From Euperipatoides rowelli (taxonomy: Eukaryota > Onychophora > Udeonychophora > Euonychophora > Peripatopsidae): a DNA stretch of 11,490 nucleotides. This document shows positions 1 through 8,447 of the stretch, piece after piece (positions within the stretch are counted from its first letter, which is position 1; each line of letters opens with the position of its first letter). Where the stretch lies: assembly GCA_003024985.2 (NCBI GenBank), contig PXIH01S0053799.1. One strand, 5' to 3'. The notes under the pieces are model-generated. The model was not told the DNA's origin. It saw nothing but the letters and a program-made list of their open reading frames with translations, and searched no databases. Both the position numbers and the translations under genes were made by a program.

Positions 1-209
1 ATCAAATTTTAAACAATATTAGTATTATTTATGGAATTTTGATAATTTAGACATTTATTCTAGAAAAGAAAATGTAATTATTTAGCTTTATTGTGATATT
101 TTTAAACTTTTATTGTAAATTTTTTTTTAAATTTCTCATTTTTTCACGGAACCCTTGATTTTGTCTCATGGAACCCCAGGGTTCCGGGAACACCAATTGG
201 GAAATGCTG
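1..209 (+). mobile_element. Right terminal segment of a non-coding hAT-superfamily DNA transposon
   Basis: The segment ends at 209 in GGGAAATGCTG. Its reverse complement begins CAGCATTTCCCAATT and matches the outward-facing start at 9998 (CAGCGTTTCCCAATT), so the two form terminal inverted repeats of the CAG...CTG type known from hAT elements. Just inside the end are copies of a subterminal motif: ACGGAACCC at 146-154, TGGAACCCC at 169-177 and the inverted GGGTTCCG at 179-186. GGAACCC CA GGGTTCC at 170-185 is a compact palindrome. The octamer CAATAGAC follows at once (210-217) and recurs immediately before the left end (9990-9997), which is the 8 bp target duplication expected of hAT. The rest (1-140) is AT-rich with no reading frame. 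No transposase is seen, so this looks like a non-autonomous element or a fragment. Confidence 0.8.
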
Positions 210-217
210 CAATAGAC
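210..217. repeat. Right copy of 8 bp hAT target-site duplication (CAATAGAC)
   Basis: CAATAGAC directly follows the terminal CTG of the hAT right end. The same octamer lies directly before the CAG of the left end (9990-9997). It occurs once in the uninterrupted site at 10594-10601. Confidence 0.8.
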
Positions 218-1131
218 CATCAAATTGAGAAAGCATAATTGAAATTTTATGTAAATGAGCGGAATGGTTTGATGCAAAAAATGTTCACACCTGTAAAGAT
301 ATTTAAGTTAATGCAGAAAGAAAATCTCATCTTATTAAATATTATTATCCTATGAAATCTGATCTTATGAAATCTTATTATCCTATCTTATCAAGTCTTA
401 TCGCACCTTATACCTTACCTTATGAATCCTGAGTAACAACCATCTTGAATAAATTCAAAGTTTTTATACCAAAAGCAGAAACACCGTGAGAAGAAGTCAA
501 GCTGCCATAAACCGCCAGAATATTCCGTTAAAAGTGAATGCCGTGTGTTCGCAGCTGTCATGTTCCGTATGCATCGTAAAACTTGAGTCCATAAATTTCC
601 TCGATGAAAAGATACTTTAATTACTTTGAAATGCTGAGCGCTGAAGAAATTGTGAGTATATTTATTTATACCAATCAACTAGAAGTTTAGACCTACCTAG
701 TAGCTACATCAAACTTTCATTTTTTTATTAATAAATCAGATCTGTAGCAAACTTTAATCTAAAAGCAGCAATTAGAAAGGTTTAGATTTATAGATAATTT
801 ATGGCCATGCACCAAATATAATCTTTTAGTTTTATTTAGAAAATTAAGTTTAAGAGTGATTATTGTAATATGAGTATCAGATTATTGTAAAAGAAACCAT
901 ATTCATTTGTTTACACCAACTTTCCATGTCAATAATTTTTTTATATATTTTGTACAGCTACGGCCTTATGGCCATATTTTAAAACTAACCATGTGTGAGT
1001 TAACGGCTGTACGGTGTGGTTAATTGGGGTGGGTGCAAACAGTCATGTAGATAGTTTAGTTATTTCAGTCCATACAATCTAATTTAAAATTGCGTTTGAA
1101 AGATTAAGGAAAATGACAGAAGAAATCCAAT
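210..1131. repeat. Repeat D, copy 1 (about 0.92 kb, matches 10594-11490)
   Basis: This stretch aligns along its whole length with 10594-11490 in the same orientation. By eye the two differ at about 5 to 7 percent of positions, plus several indels of 1 to about 15 bp (for example around 690-705, 905-925 and 1041-1050). The match continues to the last base of the window, so the repeat probably extends past 1131. It contains a degenerate run of TCTTATC-like words at about 340-420 and a near-palindrome, TACGGCCTTATGGCCATA, at 959-976. Neither strand holds a convincing gene. It could be part of a larger dispersed or tandem repeat, or of an unrecognised transposon. The family is not recognised. Confidence 0.85.
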
Positions 1132-3293
1132 CACTTAAGTAAATTATTCATATGACAGAATATTTAATTTTTTTTAAATTAGTATGCCATCCTTGTTTAG
1201 GTACATTGATAGGCTGCAAAATTTGGCAGTAAATCTTGCCCACTAACAAGGTGATATTATTTAATGTAATGTCATATCTGTAGTCTTGAGTCTCTTTCAG
1301 AATGTTCGTGTTTCTTTCCCTTTTAGTTAGGATGTATTTTATTTTAGGTGCTCTACTTTTCACAAATTACATTCCCTTAGCTCAGTTTTAAGTCCCTGAT
1401 CGTTTTTGCATTAATTGGCAGGATAATCCCTAAAATTCATAATTTAATACAAATAGGTTGAGTTATGTGAGTTTCAATCCACATAAAAAAAATATTTAAG
1501 AATAATAATGCCAAGTGAGTGTTATTTATACAATGTGTCTCTCTAAGCATCCTCCTCCCACTGGTAGTTGCGAAAGGTGTGAGACCTGGGGTGTAATGGA
1601 GAGTGCAGCATTATCACCATATGCATTTTAAGATACACTTTATGGCAATACTGAGGCTAATAGGTACAGAGTAATAAAGAAATAAAATTTTACACTGATC
1701 ATATTGAGTCTGTTTCAATTACTTTTTTTATTTATTTTACATTGATGAATTTAGATAGAGGTAAGTCTGATCGCTATCGTGATTCTCTAGTCTGTTTTGT
1801 AAGGTGTAGTCTGGTGGATAGCTTTCAGATTGAAACACGTCATTCCTAACAGTAAGTTCCTGTGAACCAAAAGAGGCAAATCGTTGATTCTTTCCTCTGC
1901 TAGGTAAAGGAAGTTTTAGTGATATTTCAAGTGCAAATTAATTGTTTATTTTTCATCAACATTGCACCATCATATTTGACATTTGGCATAGCTGGTGTAA
2001 ATGTTTAATACCAGAGGAATACATCTCCAATAAAAGTGGTGTGCCATGACTGGACATTTGTACCATCTAGCACCTGGGTTTTGTGAGTCAATTAGTGATA
2101 AAGAAAGAGGAAGGGAAATGTAAAATCCTAAATTTTAAATTTTTTTCATAAAAACAGTTTTTTTATTTTTTCTAATTTATTTTTCTCGAAGTCAGTTAAG
2201 TAAGATCAAGATTAATAACAAAATAAAGTAAAGTAAATTTTTACTCCTCTTTTCTTTTGAGCTGATGATATAACCCACTACTGCAATCACTTGAAATAAT
2301 TAAATTTATTATTTCTTAATTCTAATCCGAAGTCTATTATCATTGAAAAGCTTTTTTAAATTTATGTTTCCTTACACATGCAAATAATAGTTAATGTATG
2401 TGTCATTCCATTCAGCACATTTTTATTGACATAATGTCATCATCATTTTATGTGCACCCCAATAAGGGTAGATGTGTCAATTTTTTAATTTTTTGTTTTA
2501 ACTTTAAAAATAAGTGAAAAATGAAAATGTTTAAACTAAAGTTAATTTTTTGTTTGTTTTAATTCTAATATAGTAAGTTATTAGAGGCTGCCCATTATAT
2601 GTCCTTTTCAAAAACTTCTCAAATTTTCACGTGAAAGGGTGGGGGGCTACTCAAGTTAGCCGCCTTTATTTATTTATTTTCATAATTCTTATTGATTTGT
2701 GGGTTTCAAACAATTTGTATTTATTCAAATTTATTCCACTTGCCTCTAATAAAATTCCATTTTACTTCAAAAATCAAAAGTACTACAAATTTTGATTTTT
2801 TTCAAGATTAATGTTATCCTGGAGTGTACAAATTTTGATTTTTCCAATTAATTATTTTTTTTTACATCTTCAAATGTTGTACTTTTCAAACTTACTTAAT
2901 ATTCTTTTAATAATAATGAAATAAAACTGGCATTTTATTTATTGAGATTTCTTAGACAAATTAGTACAATGTTTATGATCCCTGGTGGTAAAGTTCACCA
3001 AAGTGAATGAATTGAACAAAGTATATTAGTTTGATTCTGATAAAAGTTGATATGTATGTTGAAACTATTAGTTTCTGTTGGTACTTAAATTCCAGTATTT
3101 TATTTCAGTATCCTTTTGTGGGGAGGATACAGAGTCTAATTTTTTTGATTTTATTGTGTTATACAAATTTTAAACACAATGTGTGGGTTCAAAATAAAAC
3201 CTTTGTTATCTTAGTACTGAAATAAATTTTTTTAAAAAATAATTCTGTGCCCTAAAGAAAAATGATTTTGCCAATCGAGCTGTAATGTCAAGG
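1132..3293. other. AT-rich DNA without recognisable genes
   Basis: The stretch is very AT-rich, with many poly-A and poly-T runs and stops in all frames. The longest reading frames (1148-1363 on minus, 3031-3225 on plus) are short, low-complexity and match no family I recognise. I saw no tRNA-like or rRNA-like structure. A slightly less AT-rich patch at 1545-1625 has no coding signature. It may be host intergenic or intronic DNA or the flank of a larger repeat unit. Confidence 0.6.
2784..2843. repeat. Short direct repeat pair, 17 bp, 43 bp apart
   Basis: TACAAATTTTGATTTTT occurs at 2784-2800 and again at 2827-2843. The copies are exact, but the word is low-complexity and AT-rich, so this may be only a local duplication. 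Confidence 0.6.
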
Positions 3294-3425
3294 GAGCACT
3301 GAGTTTGATAAATAATATTTTTGGAAGAAAGAAGCACTGAGTTTGATAAATAATATTTTGGACGTTGGAGCGCTGAGTTTGATAAATACAAATTTTGGCA
3401 AAAAGGAGCGCCTGAGTTTTCTAAA
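3294..3425. repeat. Four-copy minisatellite, period 36-38 bp
   Basis: The core AGC(A/G)C(C)TGAGTTTGATAAATA recurs at 3295, 3333, 3369 and 3407, giving spacings of 38, 36 and 38 bp. Each core is followed by an AT-rich tail with TTTTGG. The first two units are nearly identical. The third has drifted in its tail, and the fourth keeps only AGCGCCTGAGTTTTCT. The core contains GAGTTTGATAAATA, so the units look alike on the minus strand as repeated TATTTATCAAACTC. A short minus-strand reading frame (3206-3430) is a by-product of the repeat and not a gene. Confidence 0.85.
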
Positions 3426-3960
3426 GTCAAAATTTACAATTTTTCTGCTGGGTTTTCATTTTTTAGTCTTTTTGAGGTACCATTCATGTTAGAACTTGAT
3501 CTCTTGTTCTTATTCAAATATTATTTTCCTTTCAATTAATTTTCTTTGGGAATTATATTTGTCTGTGATTTTTTTTTTCTCAAAAAACAAATGGCATCCA
3601 TCTTGACCTTATTGGATTTAAACCTGGTTCTTCACTTAAATTTTTACTGGACACTATTTTAAATTCTTTTAACAATTTTTTTTAATTTTAAAATTTTTCT
3701 TATTGGATGTCTTGTACCTTAAACTGACTCTTCTCTATTATCAGAAGTAATCTTTTTTTTTTACATTTTAATCATGATTCAAATTTATTGACTCATGTAA
3801 TTTTGACAGTTCTTTTTATTAATGCCTATAGAAATATATTTCACTTAAACTAGTAATAATTATTGTATGGACTGAATATAGATAATGTTAGCATAGATCG
3901 TTTTTTCCAAATTTTTTTTATGTGTTTGACGTGCCATGACCACACCGTTTTTAATTATCT
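3426..3960. other. AT-rich DNA upstream of the retrotransposon; no LTR recognised
   Basis: This is where the 5' LTR and primer-binding site of the retrotransposon should lie. Comparing it by eye with 8448-9798 gave no convincing shared segment. No clear tRNA-complementary site starting with TGG was found just upstream of gag. The stretch is mostly poly-T and AT-rich words. The LTR may be too decayed to see, lost, or further away. Confidence 0.5.
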
Positions 3961-4137
3961 TATCATAATAAACAAATTCTAATAATAATAGATACAAGAA
4001 GTAAAAAAGTTATTCAACTATTGGACAATAAAGGGGAAGTAGGTATAAGTGACTCTGACACAGAGCACATTCAGGGAAGTGTTACACCGAAAGGGAGCCA
4101 AACTGACATAGTGGTACTCCAAAATTGTACAAATTAA
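3961..4137 (+). other. Open stretch in the gag frame, upstream of the likely gag start
   Basis: Reading frame 1 is open from 3961 to a TAA at 4135-4137, in the same frame as the Gag start at 4144. From 3991 the translation is polar, with an acidic patch (SDSDTE), and the DNA is less AT-rich than the flank. It could be a decayed amino-terminal extension of Gag separated by one mutation, or the 5' leader of the element. No family was recognised. Confidence 0.3.
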
Positions 4138-4147
4138 CCCACCATGG
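4138..4147 (+). promoter_or_regulatory. Strong Kozak-type start context for gag
   Basis: CCCACCATGG surrounds the ATG at 4144, with A at -3 and G at +4. This close match to the animal translation-start consensus supports 4144 as the Gag start and fits a eukaryotic host. Confidence 0.6.
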
Positions 4148-5161
4148 GTCAATTAATAAACATGATACAGGATCATGACAGGGAGATCAGGAAACTTGGT
4201 TCACTGATGGAACATAACATAAGAAATGAAGTGATATCTAAGGAAACCATGTGTGACGTTAGTGATAGGGTTGAATGTGAGAATGTTGGCAATATGCTGA
4301 GAAGTACGACTGTTAATAATCTCAAAGAAGAAGCTATGGATGCTAATACCATTATATATAGGAGATCCTATCAAGTTGTTGCCCATGTTTACTTGGGATA
4401 TGAAGGATCTTAATGAAACTAAAAGGATGGTTTCATCATTCCGTGACCTTGCTCGCGAGAACCAATGGACTGATGCCCATGCCCATACCGCATTCGAGTC
4501 AAAATTAGCTGGGAAAGGTCGCACTAAATATTTTGAAGGCTTGGGCAATGTCGAAGGAATATCCTTTGATGAAGGTCTTAATAAATTGGAGCACCTATTT
4601 AGTCGTGAACTTAATATTATACAAAGTCAGGAACTTTTCTGGACCTGTGTACAAGAAGCTGGGGAGTCGATAACATCATTCAAGTTGAGACTTATAAGCC
4701 TGGGCAGTGTTTACAGGAGGGAATTCAACAATGACTTTTCATTAAACCAGCTTCTAGCCAGACAATTTATCAGGGGTATAATTTAAAGGTATCAGATTGA
4801 AGCAGTGAAAGCTGACATTGTGAGTTTTGAAGAAGCAACACGATTAGCGCTCAAACACAAATATTGTGATAAAAAATAAGCCAGCAGGGACACTAGTATG
4901 AATGGCATACAGGATTGTAAGAAACAGCCCAGAAACGATGTGGAAGAGATGAGAGCCCAACTGGAAGAGTTGAAATTTCAACTGGGTAGAGCAGAGGAAC
5001 ATGGAATACGGTGTGGTCCGGATTGTTGGAACTGTGGTAGGGTTGGCCATGTGCGATGGAATTGCATGAATAAGGTGAATGGTGGTAGAGTTAAATCTCA
5101 ATTTGATGGACCCGATCACAAGAGGGCTATGAATAAAAATGACAGATGCAATTTAAACTAG
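4144..5161 (+). pseudogene. gag: Gag (capsid and nucleocapsid) of the Ty3/gypsy element, broken
   Basis: Gag forms the virus-like particle and packages the RNA. Frame 1 starts at 4144 (MGQLIN...) and gives a polar amino-terminal part. At about 4345-4365 the coding sense moves to frame 2, which reads through a retrotransposon Gag (capsid-like) domain at about 4355-4860, with landmarks IGDPIKLLPMF, NQWTDAHAHTAFE and LARQFIRG. TAA codons at 4784-4786 and 4877-4879 interrupt this frame, yet Gag-like sequence continues past both. After a short charged, possibly coiled stretch (about 4940-4995), one CCHC zinc knuckle lies at 5024-5065 (CWNCGRVGHVRWNC, spacing C-x2-C-x4-H-x4-C), which typically binds RNA. 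The frame ends in TAG at 5159-5161, overlapping the protease frame by 16 nt. The glycine after the first methionine could allow myristoylation, but residue 6 is N and not S or T, so this is weak. Confidence 0.85.
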
Positions 5162-5693
5162 AAAGTCCTTCCTTTGTTGAAGTCCGTAAGGGAGGGACTA
5201 GGAGCGGAGTTGCTGAAATCGGGAAGAAAGTAAAATCAACAGACAAAAGTTATAATCAAGTTAAAAGGGACATCAGGATTGTAGGTAACAGCATAGAGTT
5301 TGATATTAACTTTGAAGACAAACCTATAATTAATGTTAAAGTAATGGGATGGACCACCAAGGCGCTTGTCGACACCGGCACACAGATGTCCCTACTTGAT
5401 GAAAGATTCATTGATGGTAGAAAATTATCATTCAAAAAAACTAGTGCTAAAATTATCACCCCTATAAGTGAAGGCTACACATGTACAAGATGTGCTGAGG
5501 TAAAAATTGACATAGGTGATGATAGTATTCAACATGAGGTATGTGTGGCACAAAAATAAATGGACAATGTATATATCGTCTCATAATTGGATATGACATG
5601 TTAACTAAGATCAAGGCAAAGAAGGACATCGAGGACAGATGGATGAAGTTTACCATTCCTAAGGATATTTCCCCTGAGAGATGTGGTACTTAA
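5146..5693 (+). pseudogene. Aspartic protease of the Ty3/gypsy element, frameshifted near its end
   Basis: This is a retropepsin-type protease that would cleave Gag and Gag-Pol after dimerising. Frame 1 runs from 5146, overlapping the end of gag in the -1 frame, to TAA at 5557-5559. The ATG at 5146 is probably not the real start, since entry by frameshifting at 5152-5158 is more likely. The catalytic triad D-T-G lies at 5371-5379 (ALVDTGTQMSLL), with the alanine/valine lead-in and the hydrophobic run after it that the family shows. The second family landmark, a hydrophobic-hydrophobic-G stretch followed by an acidic residue, appears as LIIGYDML in frame 3 (about 5589-5612). A frame change at about 5550-5560 thus separates the two halves. 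Frame 3 ends at 5691-5693. The active-site residues are present but the protein is broken. Confidence 0.85.
5152..5199 (+). promoter_or_regulatory. Putative -1 ribosomal frameshift signal at the gag/pol junction
   Basis: In the Gag frame the codons read AAT TTA AAC TAG. The heptamer T TTA AAC (5152-5158) is therefore in the correct X XXY YYZ phase and directly precedes the Gag stop. A -1 slip enters the protease frame. After a 5 nt spacer (5159-5163), bases 5164-5177 pair without a bulge with 5186-5199. This gives 14 pairs, 10 Watson-Crick and 4 G-U, closing an 8 nt loop (5178-5185). Heptamer, spacer and stem match the known architecture of -1 frameshift sites. I see no clear pseudoknot partner for the loop. 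Activity is inferred, not shown. Confidence 0.75.
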
Positions 5694-5877
5694 AGTAAAC
5701 ACACTAAGTAGGATGGTGCCATTCATTGGTGTTGGATACTGAAATAAGTGTCAAAGACAAAAATATTTGTGAACTGATGAAGTTAGAGGATATACAATTG
5801 AGTAAAGGCAGAGGAAAAGACTTAATGAAACTCTGCAGAAAAATCAAGTCATTCTTATTGAAGATGTGGCAGATATG
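5694..5877 (+). pseudogene. Decayed linker between protease and reverse transcriptase
   Basis: No frame is open throughout. Frame 1 has sense-like segments at the start (KVNTLSRMVPFIGVG) and again near the end (ETLQKNQVILIEDVADM), which leads into RT. In Ty3/gypsy elements this part links protease to the RT fingers and is poorly conserved. I see no catalytic motif. Confidence 0.5.
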
Positions 5878-6803
5878 ATTGGTGCTGGTCTTGCTTTCTA
5901 TGAACCAAAATTTCTCTCAGAGAATGCCATATATTAGTGTCAATATAGAATTCCTCACCAGTTGTTTGCTCCAATTCATGATAAACTTGAAGAACGGGAG
6001 AAAGCAGGAACCATCTCTAAAACTTGTTCCAATTGGAACACTCCTGCCATGTTCCTTGAAAAGAAGGCCCCATCCACTGATATCAGGATGGTATTAGACT
6101 TGGGAAAAATAAACCAGATTTTCAAACCATTTAAATATCCACTAATGAGAATTGATGAGATTATCGAGAAACTAGGAGGGTCAAGGTTCTTCTCAACCCT
6201 TGACCTTAACAATGGTTATTTTAATGTAAAATTACATGACAATGTCAAAGATAAGTTTGCTTTCACTGCACCATTTTGGGTGCTATAAAATGGAGCGCCT
6301 TTCACAGGGTCTGTCTACTAGTGTGGGGTAGTTTCATAAGGCCATGAACGAAGCTCTGTTTGACGTCATATCTGACGGCCATTGTATGGTTTTTCAGGAT
6401 GATGTCATCATCTTCACTAAAGACATAGAGGATCATCTGAGAGTCTTAACCTCATACTAGGGGCCCTGATGAATATTAATATGGAAGTTTGCACCTCAAA
6501 GTGTATTCTATTCAAAAAGTCACTGAAGTTCCTTGCTCACATCGTTGATCAGGAAGGTTTAAGACCCACTAATGAAAACATTGAAGCAGTCAAAAATTTG
6601 AAAGACCTGAAACAATCAAGCAAGTCAGAAGTTTTTTGGGGATGAACAACTTCTACAGGCGATTTATACCAAGCATAACATAGATAGCTGATCCCCTTTA
6701 TCATATAATAAAGGGTAAAGGTGGCATTAAAACAAAATGGAATGATGAAGCTAAAGCAGCATTTATCAAGCTAAAAAAGAAATTGACTGAAGCCCCTTAT
6801 TGA
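5878..6803 (+). pseudogene. Reverse transcriptase of the Ty3/gypsy element, multiply interrupted
   Basis: RT copies the element RNA into DNA. Frame 1 (5878-6288) holds the fingers and palm start, with WNTPAMFLEKKAP, MVLDLGKIN and FFSTLDLNNGYFNVKL. The first catalytic Asp codon is at 6202-6204. In-frame TAG (5935-5937) and TAA (6286-6288) interrupt it. A damaged NGAP segment follows at about 6289-6330. Frame 2 then gives FHKAMNEALFDVI and the polymerase box FQDDVIIF, with the two Asp codons at 6398-6403 (F-Q-D-D in place of the usual Y/F-x-D-D), and ends at TAG 6458-6460. Frame 1 resumes at about 6451 (SKCILFKKS, FLAHIVDQEGL). Frame 3 takes over at about 6627-6638 with the connection motif SFLGMNNFYRRFIPSI, and TAG at 6681-6683 and TGA at 6801-6803 fall in it. 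All three catalytic Asp codons survive, but in different frames. Confidence 0.9.
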
Positions 6804-7121
6804 GATACCCTGACTTCAACAACGACTTTATTGTAAAAACTGATGCCAGTGGGATAGGAGTAGGGGCTGTACTGGAACAGAAGGATGATGATGGTCTGGC
6901 CCATCCCATTGCATTCTGTAGTCAGAAATTGAACCAAGCTGAGAGAAACTATACTGCAATCAAATGAGAAGCTCTAGCCATAGTATATGCTATGGTTCAG
7001 TTCAAGCACCTAACATATGGTGAGGCTGGTGAAATGGTTACTTCAGGTACAGGATCACAATATCCTCATTGATTACCAGCCTGGTAAATTCAACTATGTG
7101 GCCGACTGGATGTCCAGAGCA
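6800..7121 (+). pseudogene. RNase H of the Ty3/gypsy element with internal deletion
   Basis: RNase H would degrade the RNA strand of the RNA-DNA hybrid. Frame 2 reads LRYPDFNNDFIVKTDASGIG, with the first catalytic Asp codon at 6842-6844, then PIAFCSQKLNQAERNYTAIK, a TGA stop (6965-6967) and EALAIVYA, with the catalytic Glu codon at 6968-6970. After HLTYG (to about 7021) the sense jumps to frame 3 at about 7017: RLVKWLLQVQDHN, then YQPGKFNYVADWMSRA with the last catalytic Asp at 7104-7106. Family members usually have about 35 residues between these two blocks, including a T-D-H stretch with another active-site Asp. That block is missing here. The short join therefore marks a deletion of roughly 100 bp that also changed the frame. 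The domain is non-functional. Confidence 0.85.
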
Positions 7122-8099
7122 CACAGTGAGGAGGTACCCGACATTATTGTTGCAGCATGTCAAGTTAATGAAATAATCACTCCAGAAAAAATAAGGGAAG
7201 CTCAAGAGGCAGATGAGTTTTGTAGTGCCAAGATGAAAGACATTAAGGAAGGTAAAGCAGGTATAATCAATTTTGTATTGGACAGTGAAGGTGTTCTGCT
7301 TAAGAAAGTTATCTCTGATAGAATGCCTGAGTCTCTCAAACATGATGTAATGTCATCCTTTTCATGATGTGTGACAGGTGGTCATTTTTCATCGAACATC
7401 ACTCATTGGAAGATAAGATTATTGTTTACATGGGAAGAGATGGCTAAAGATATACAAGAATTTGTGAAGTCTTGTGACATATGTCAGAGGTGCAGAATGC
7501 CCAGCAATAAAATTCCTTTCCAACCCATAAACAACCCCCGGGCCCCTATGGAGAGAGAGTCAGTTGATATTTTAGGTCCATTTGCATTGACACAACAGTG
7601 CAATAAATACATTGTGGTATGGGTGGATCACTTCAGTAGAATGACATTTGCTTCCCCCATTAGAAACATTGAAGCTGAAACAGTTGCTGAAAATTACATT
7701 AAGACCATCTTACCCAAATATGGTGCATCAATGAAAATTGTGTCAGATAGAGGTGCTCAGTTCACCAGCAACATAATGAGGGCAGTCTATAAATCACTAG
7801 GTATAAAGGGCATTTACACCACCCCTTGTAACCCTCAAGCAAATGGAGTGACAGAGAGAGTTAATGCTAACATTTTAGGAGTACTTTCTAAGATATGTAA
7901 AGCACAATATTCTAAGTTGGATGATTATTTGCCTTTTGTTGTACTGAATATGAACACCTCCATCCACCGTAGCATGGGTGAGAGCACATTTTTTGTGTTC
8001 CATGGGTTCGACCAGAAAAACCCATTGGTTCCCATGGTACCCAAGGATGGTGAAGAAGAGGAGATGAAACCTGAAATAGTAAGCAGATTGGTAAATTAA
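7122..8099 (+). pseudogene. Integrase (zinc-binding and catalytic core) of the Ty3/gypsy element
   Basis: Integrase inserts the cDNA into host DNA. Frame 3 is open from 7017 to 8097-8099 apart from one TGA at 7365-7367, making this the best-preserved part of pol. The zinc-binding HHCC domain is partly visible, with GGHFSS (His codon 7383-7385) and SCDICQRC (Cys codons at 7473 and 7482). The usual first His falls where the stop is: CAT GAT is present one frame away at 7363-7368, so small local indels probably destroyed it. The catalytic core keeps VDILGPF (Asp codon 7566-7568), IVSDRGAQFTSN (Asp codon 7746-7748) and NGVTERVN (Glu codon 7854-7856). Exactly 35 residues separate the second Asp from the Glu, the canonical DD35E spacing. 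Translation starting at the in-frame GTG 7371 would give 242 codons and lack part of the zinc domain. Confidence 0.9.
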
Positions 8100-8447
8100 T
8101 GAAGCAAGAAATCAAGTACAAGAGCACCTAACAGAATCTTCCAATTTGAATTGTGCCCCGAAGAACAAATTAGTAAAAATTATAGTATCAACATGGTGAT
8201 GAGGTTCTGTGTCTTGACCCCACTAGTTTCACCAGAAAAAAACGGAAACTGAAAAATAGATAATGTAGGACCTTACAGAGTTATAGAGAGATGCGGTGTA
8301 GTTAATTATTGGATTGAAGGAAACAGAGGTGATGCCAAAGGAAGAGTGATTCATGTAAACAAGTTGAAAAAGTATTACCGCAGAAAAGTTCTAAATGATA
8401 TGGTGAAAAGTGGCAATAGGAATGAGAAGAATGATGTGGTGGAATAA
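8100..8447 (+). pseudogene. Integrase C-terminal tail with GPY/F module, frameshifted
   Basis: Coding sense continues after the frame 3 stop, but in changing frames. Frame 1 at 8101-8165 reads EARNQVQEHL. Frame 2 at about 8195-8262 reads GDEVLCLDPTSFTRKKRKL, the basic stretch usually just before the module. Frame 3 from 8262 reads NVGPYRVIERCGVVNYWIEG, then VIHVNKLKKYY, and ends at TAA 8445-8447. G-P-Y followed by the V-N-Y and H-V-N-K-L landmarks identifies the GPY/F module found at the integrase C-terminus of many Ty3/gypsy elements and retroviruses. No chromodomain follows and no envelope frame is visible. At least three frame changes fall within about 170 bp. Confidence 0.85.

Larger units (their letters stand above)
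4144..8447 (+). mobile_element. Degenerate Ty3/gypsy LTR retrotransposon body (gag-PR-RT-RH-IN)
   Basis: The domains appear in the Ty3/gypsy order: Gag with a CCHC knuckle, aspartic protease, RT, RNase H, and integrase with a DD35E core and a GPY/F module. Having integrase after RNase H separates it from Ty1/copia. The body is visibly richer in G and C than its flanks. It carries in-frame stops (for example at 4784, 4877, 5935, 6286, 6681, 6965 and 7365), at least eight reading-frame changes outside the gag/pol junction, and a deletion in RNase H, so it cannot produce a full polyprotein. No envelope gene follows integrase. LTRs, primer-binding site and polypurine tract were not identified. 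The lineage within Ty3/gypsy is unresolved. Confidence 0.93.

Noticed and set aside
415-678. Minus-strand frame of 87 codons with a partly matching partner at 10805-11062
   Set aside because: Both copies lie in repeat D. Over the alignable 62 codons about ten residues differ while few changes are silent, and a 1 bp indel then shifts one copy. That is not the pattern of a protein under selection.
1148-1363. Minus-strand frame of 71 codons
   Set aside because: Lysine-rich and asparagine-rich composition as expected of AT-rich DNA, no recognised motif, no neighbouring gene signals.
1545-1625. Less AT-rich patch that might be a tRNA or exon
   Set aside because: No cloverleaf arms, no conserved tRNA box A or B pattern and no open coding frame with motifs.
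3206-3430. Minus-strand frame with a repeating LSNS-like pattern
   Set aside because: The periodicity comes from the 36-38 bp minisatellite, not from a protein repeat.
4201-4548. Minus-strand frame of 115 codons opposite gag
   Set aside because: It overlaps well-supported Gag coding sequence on the plus strand and shows no motif of its own.
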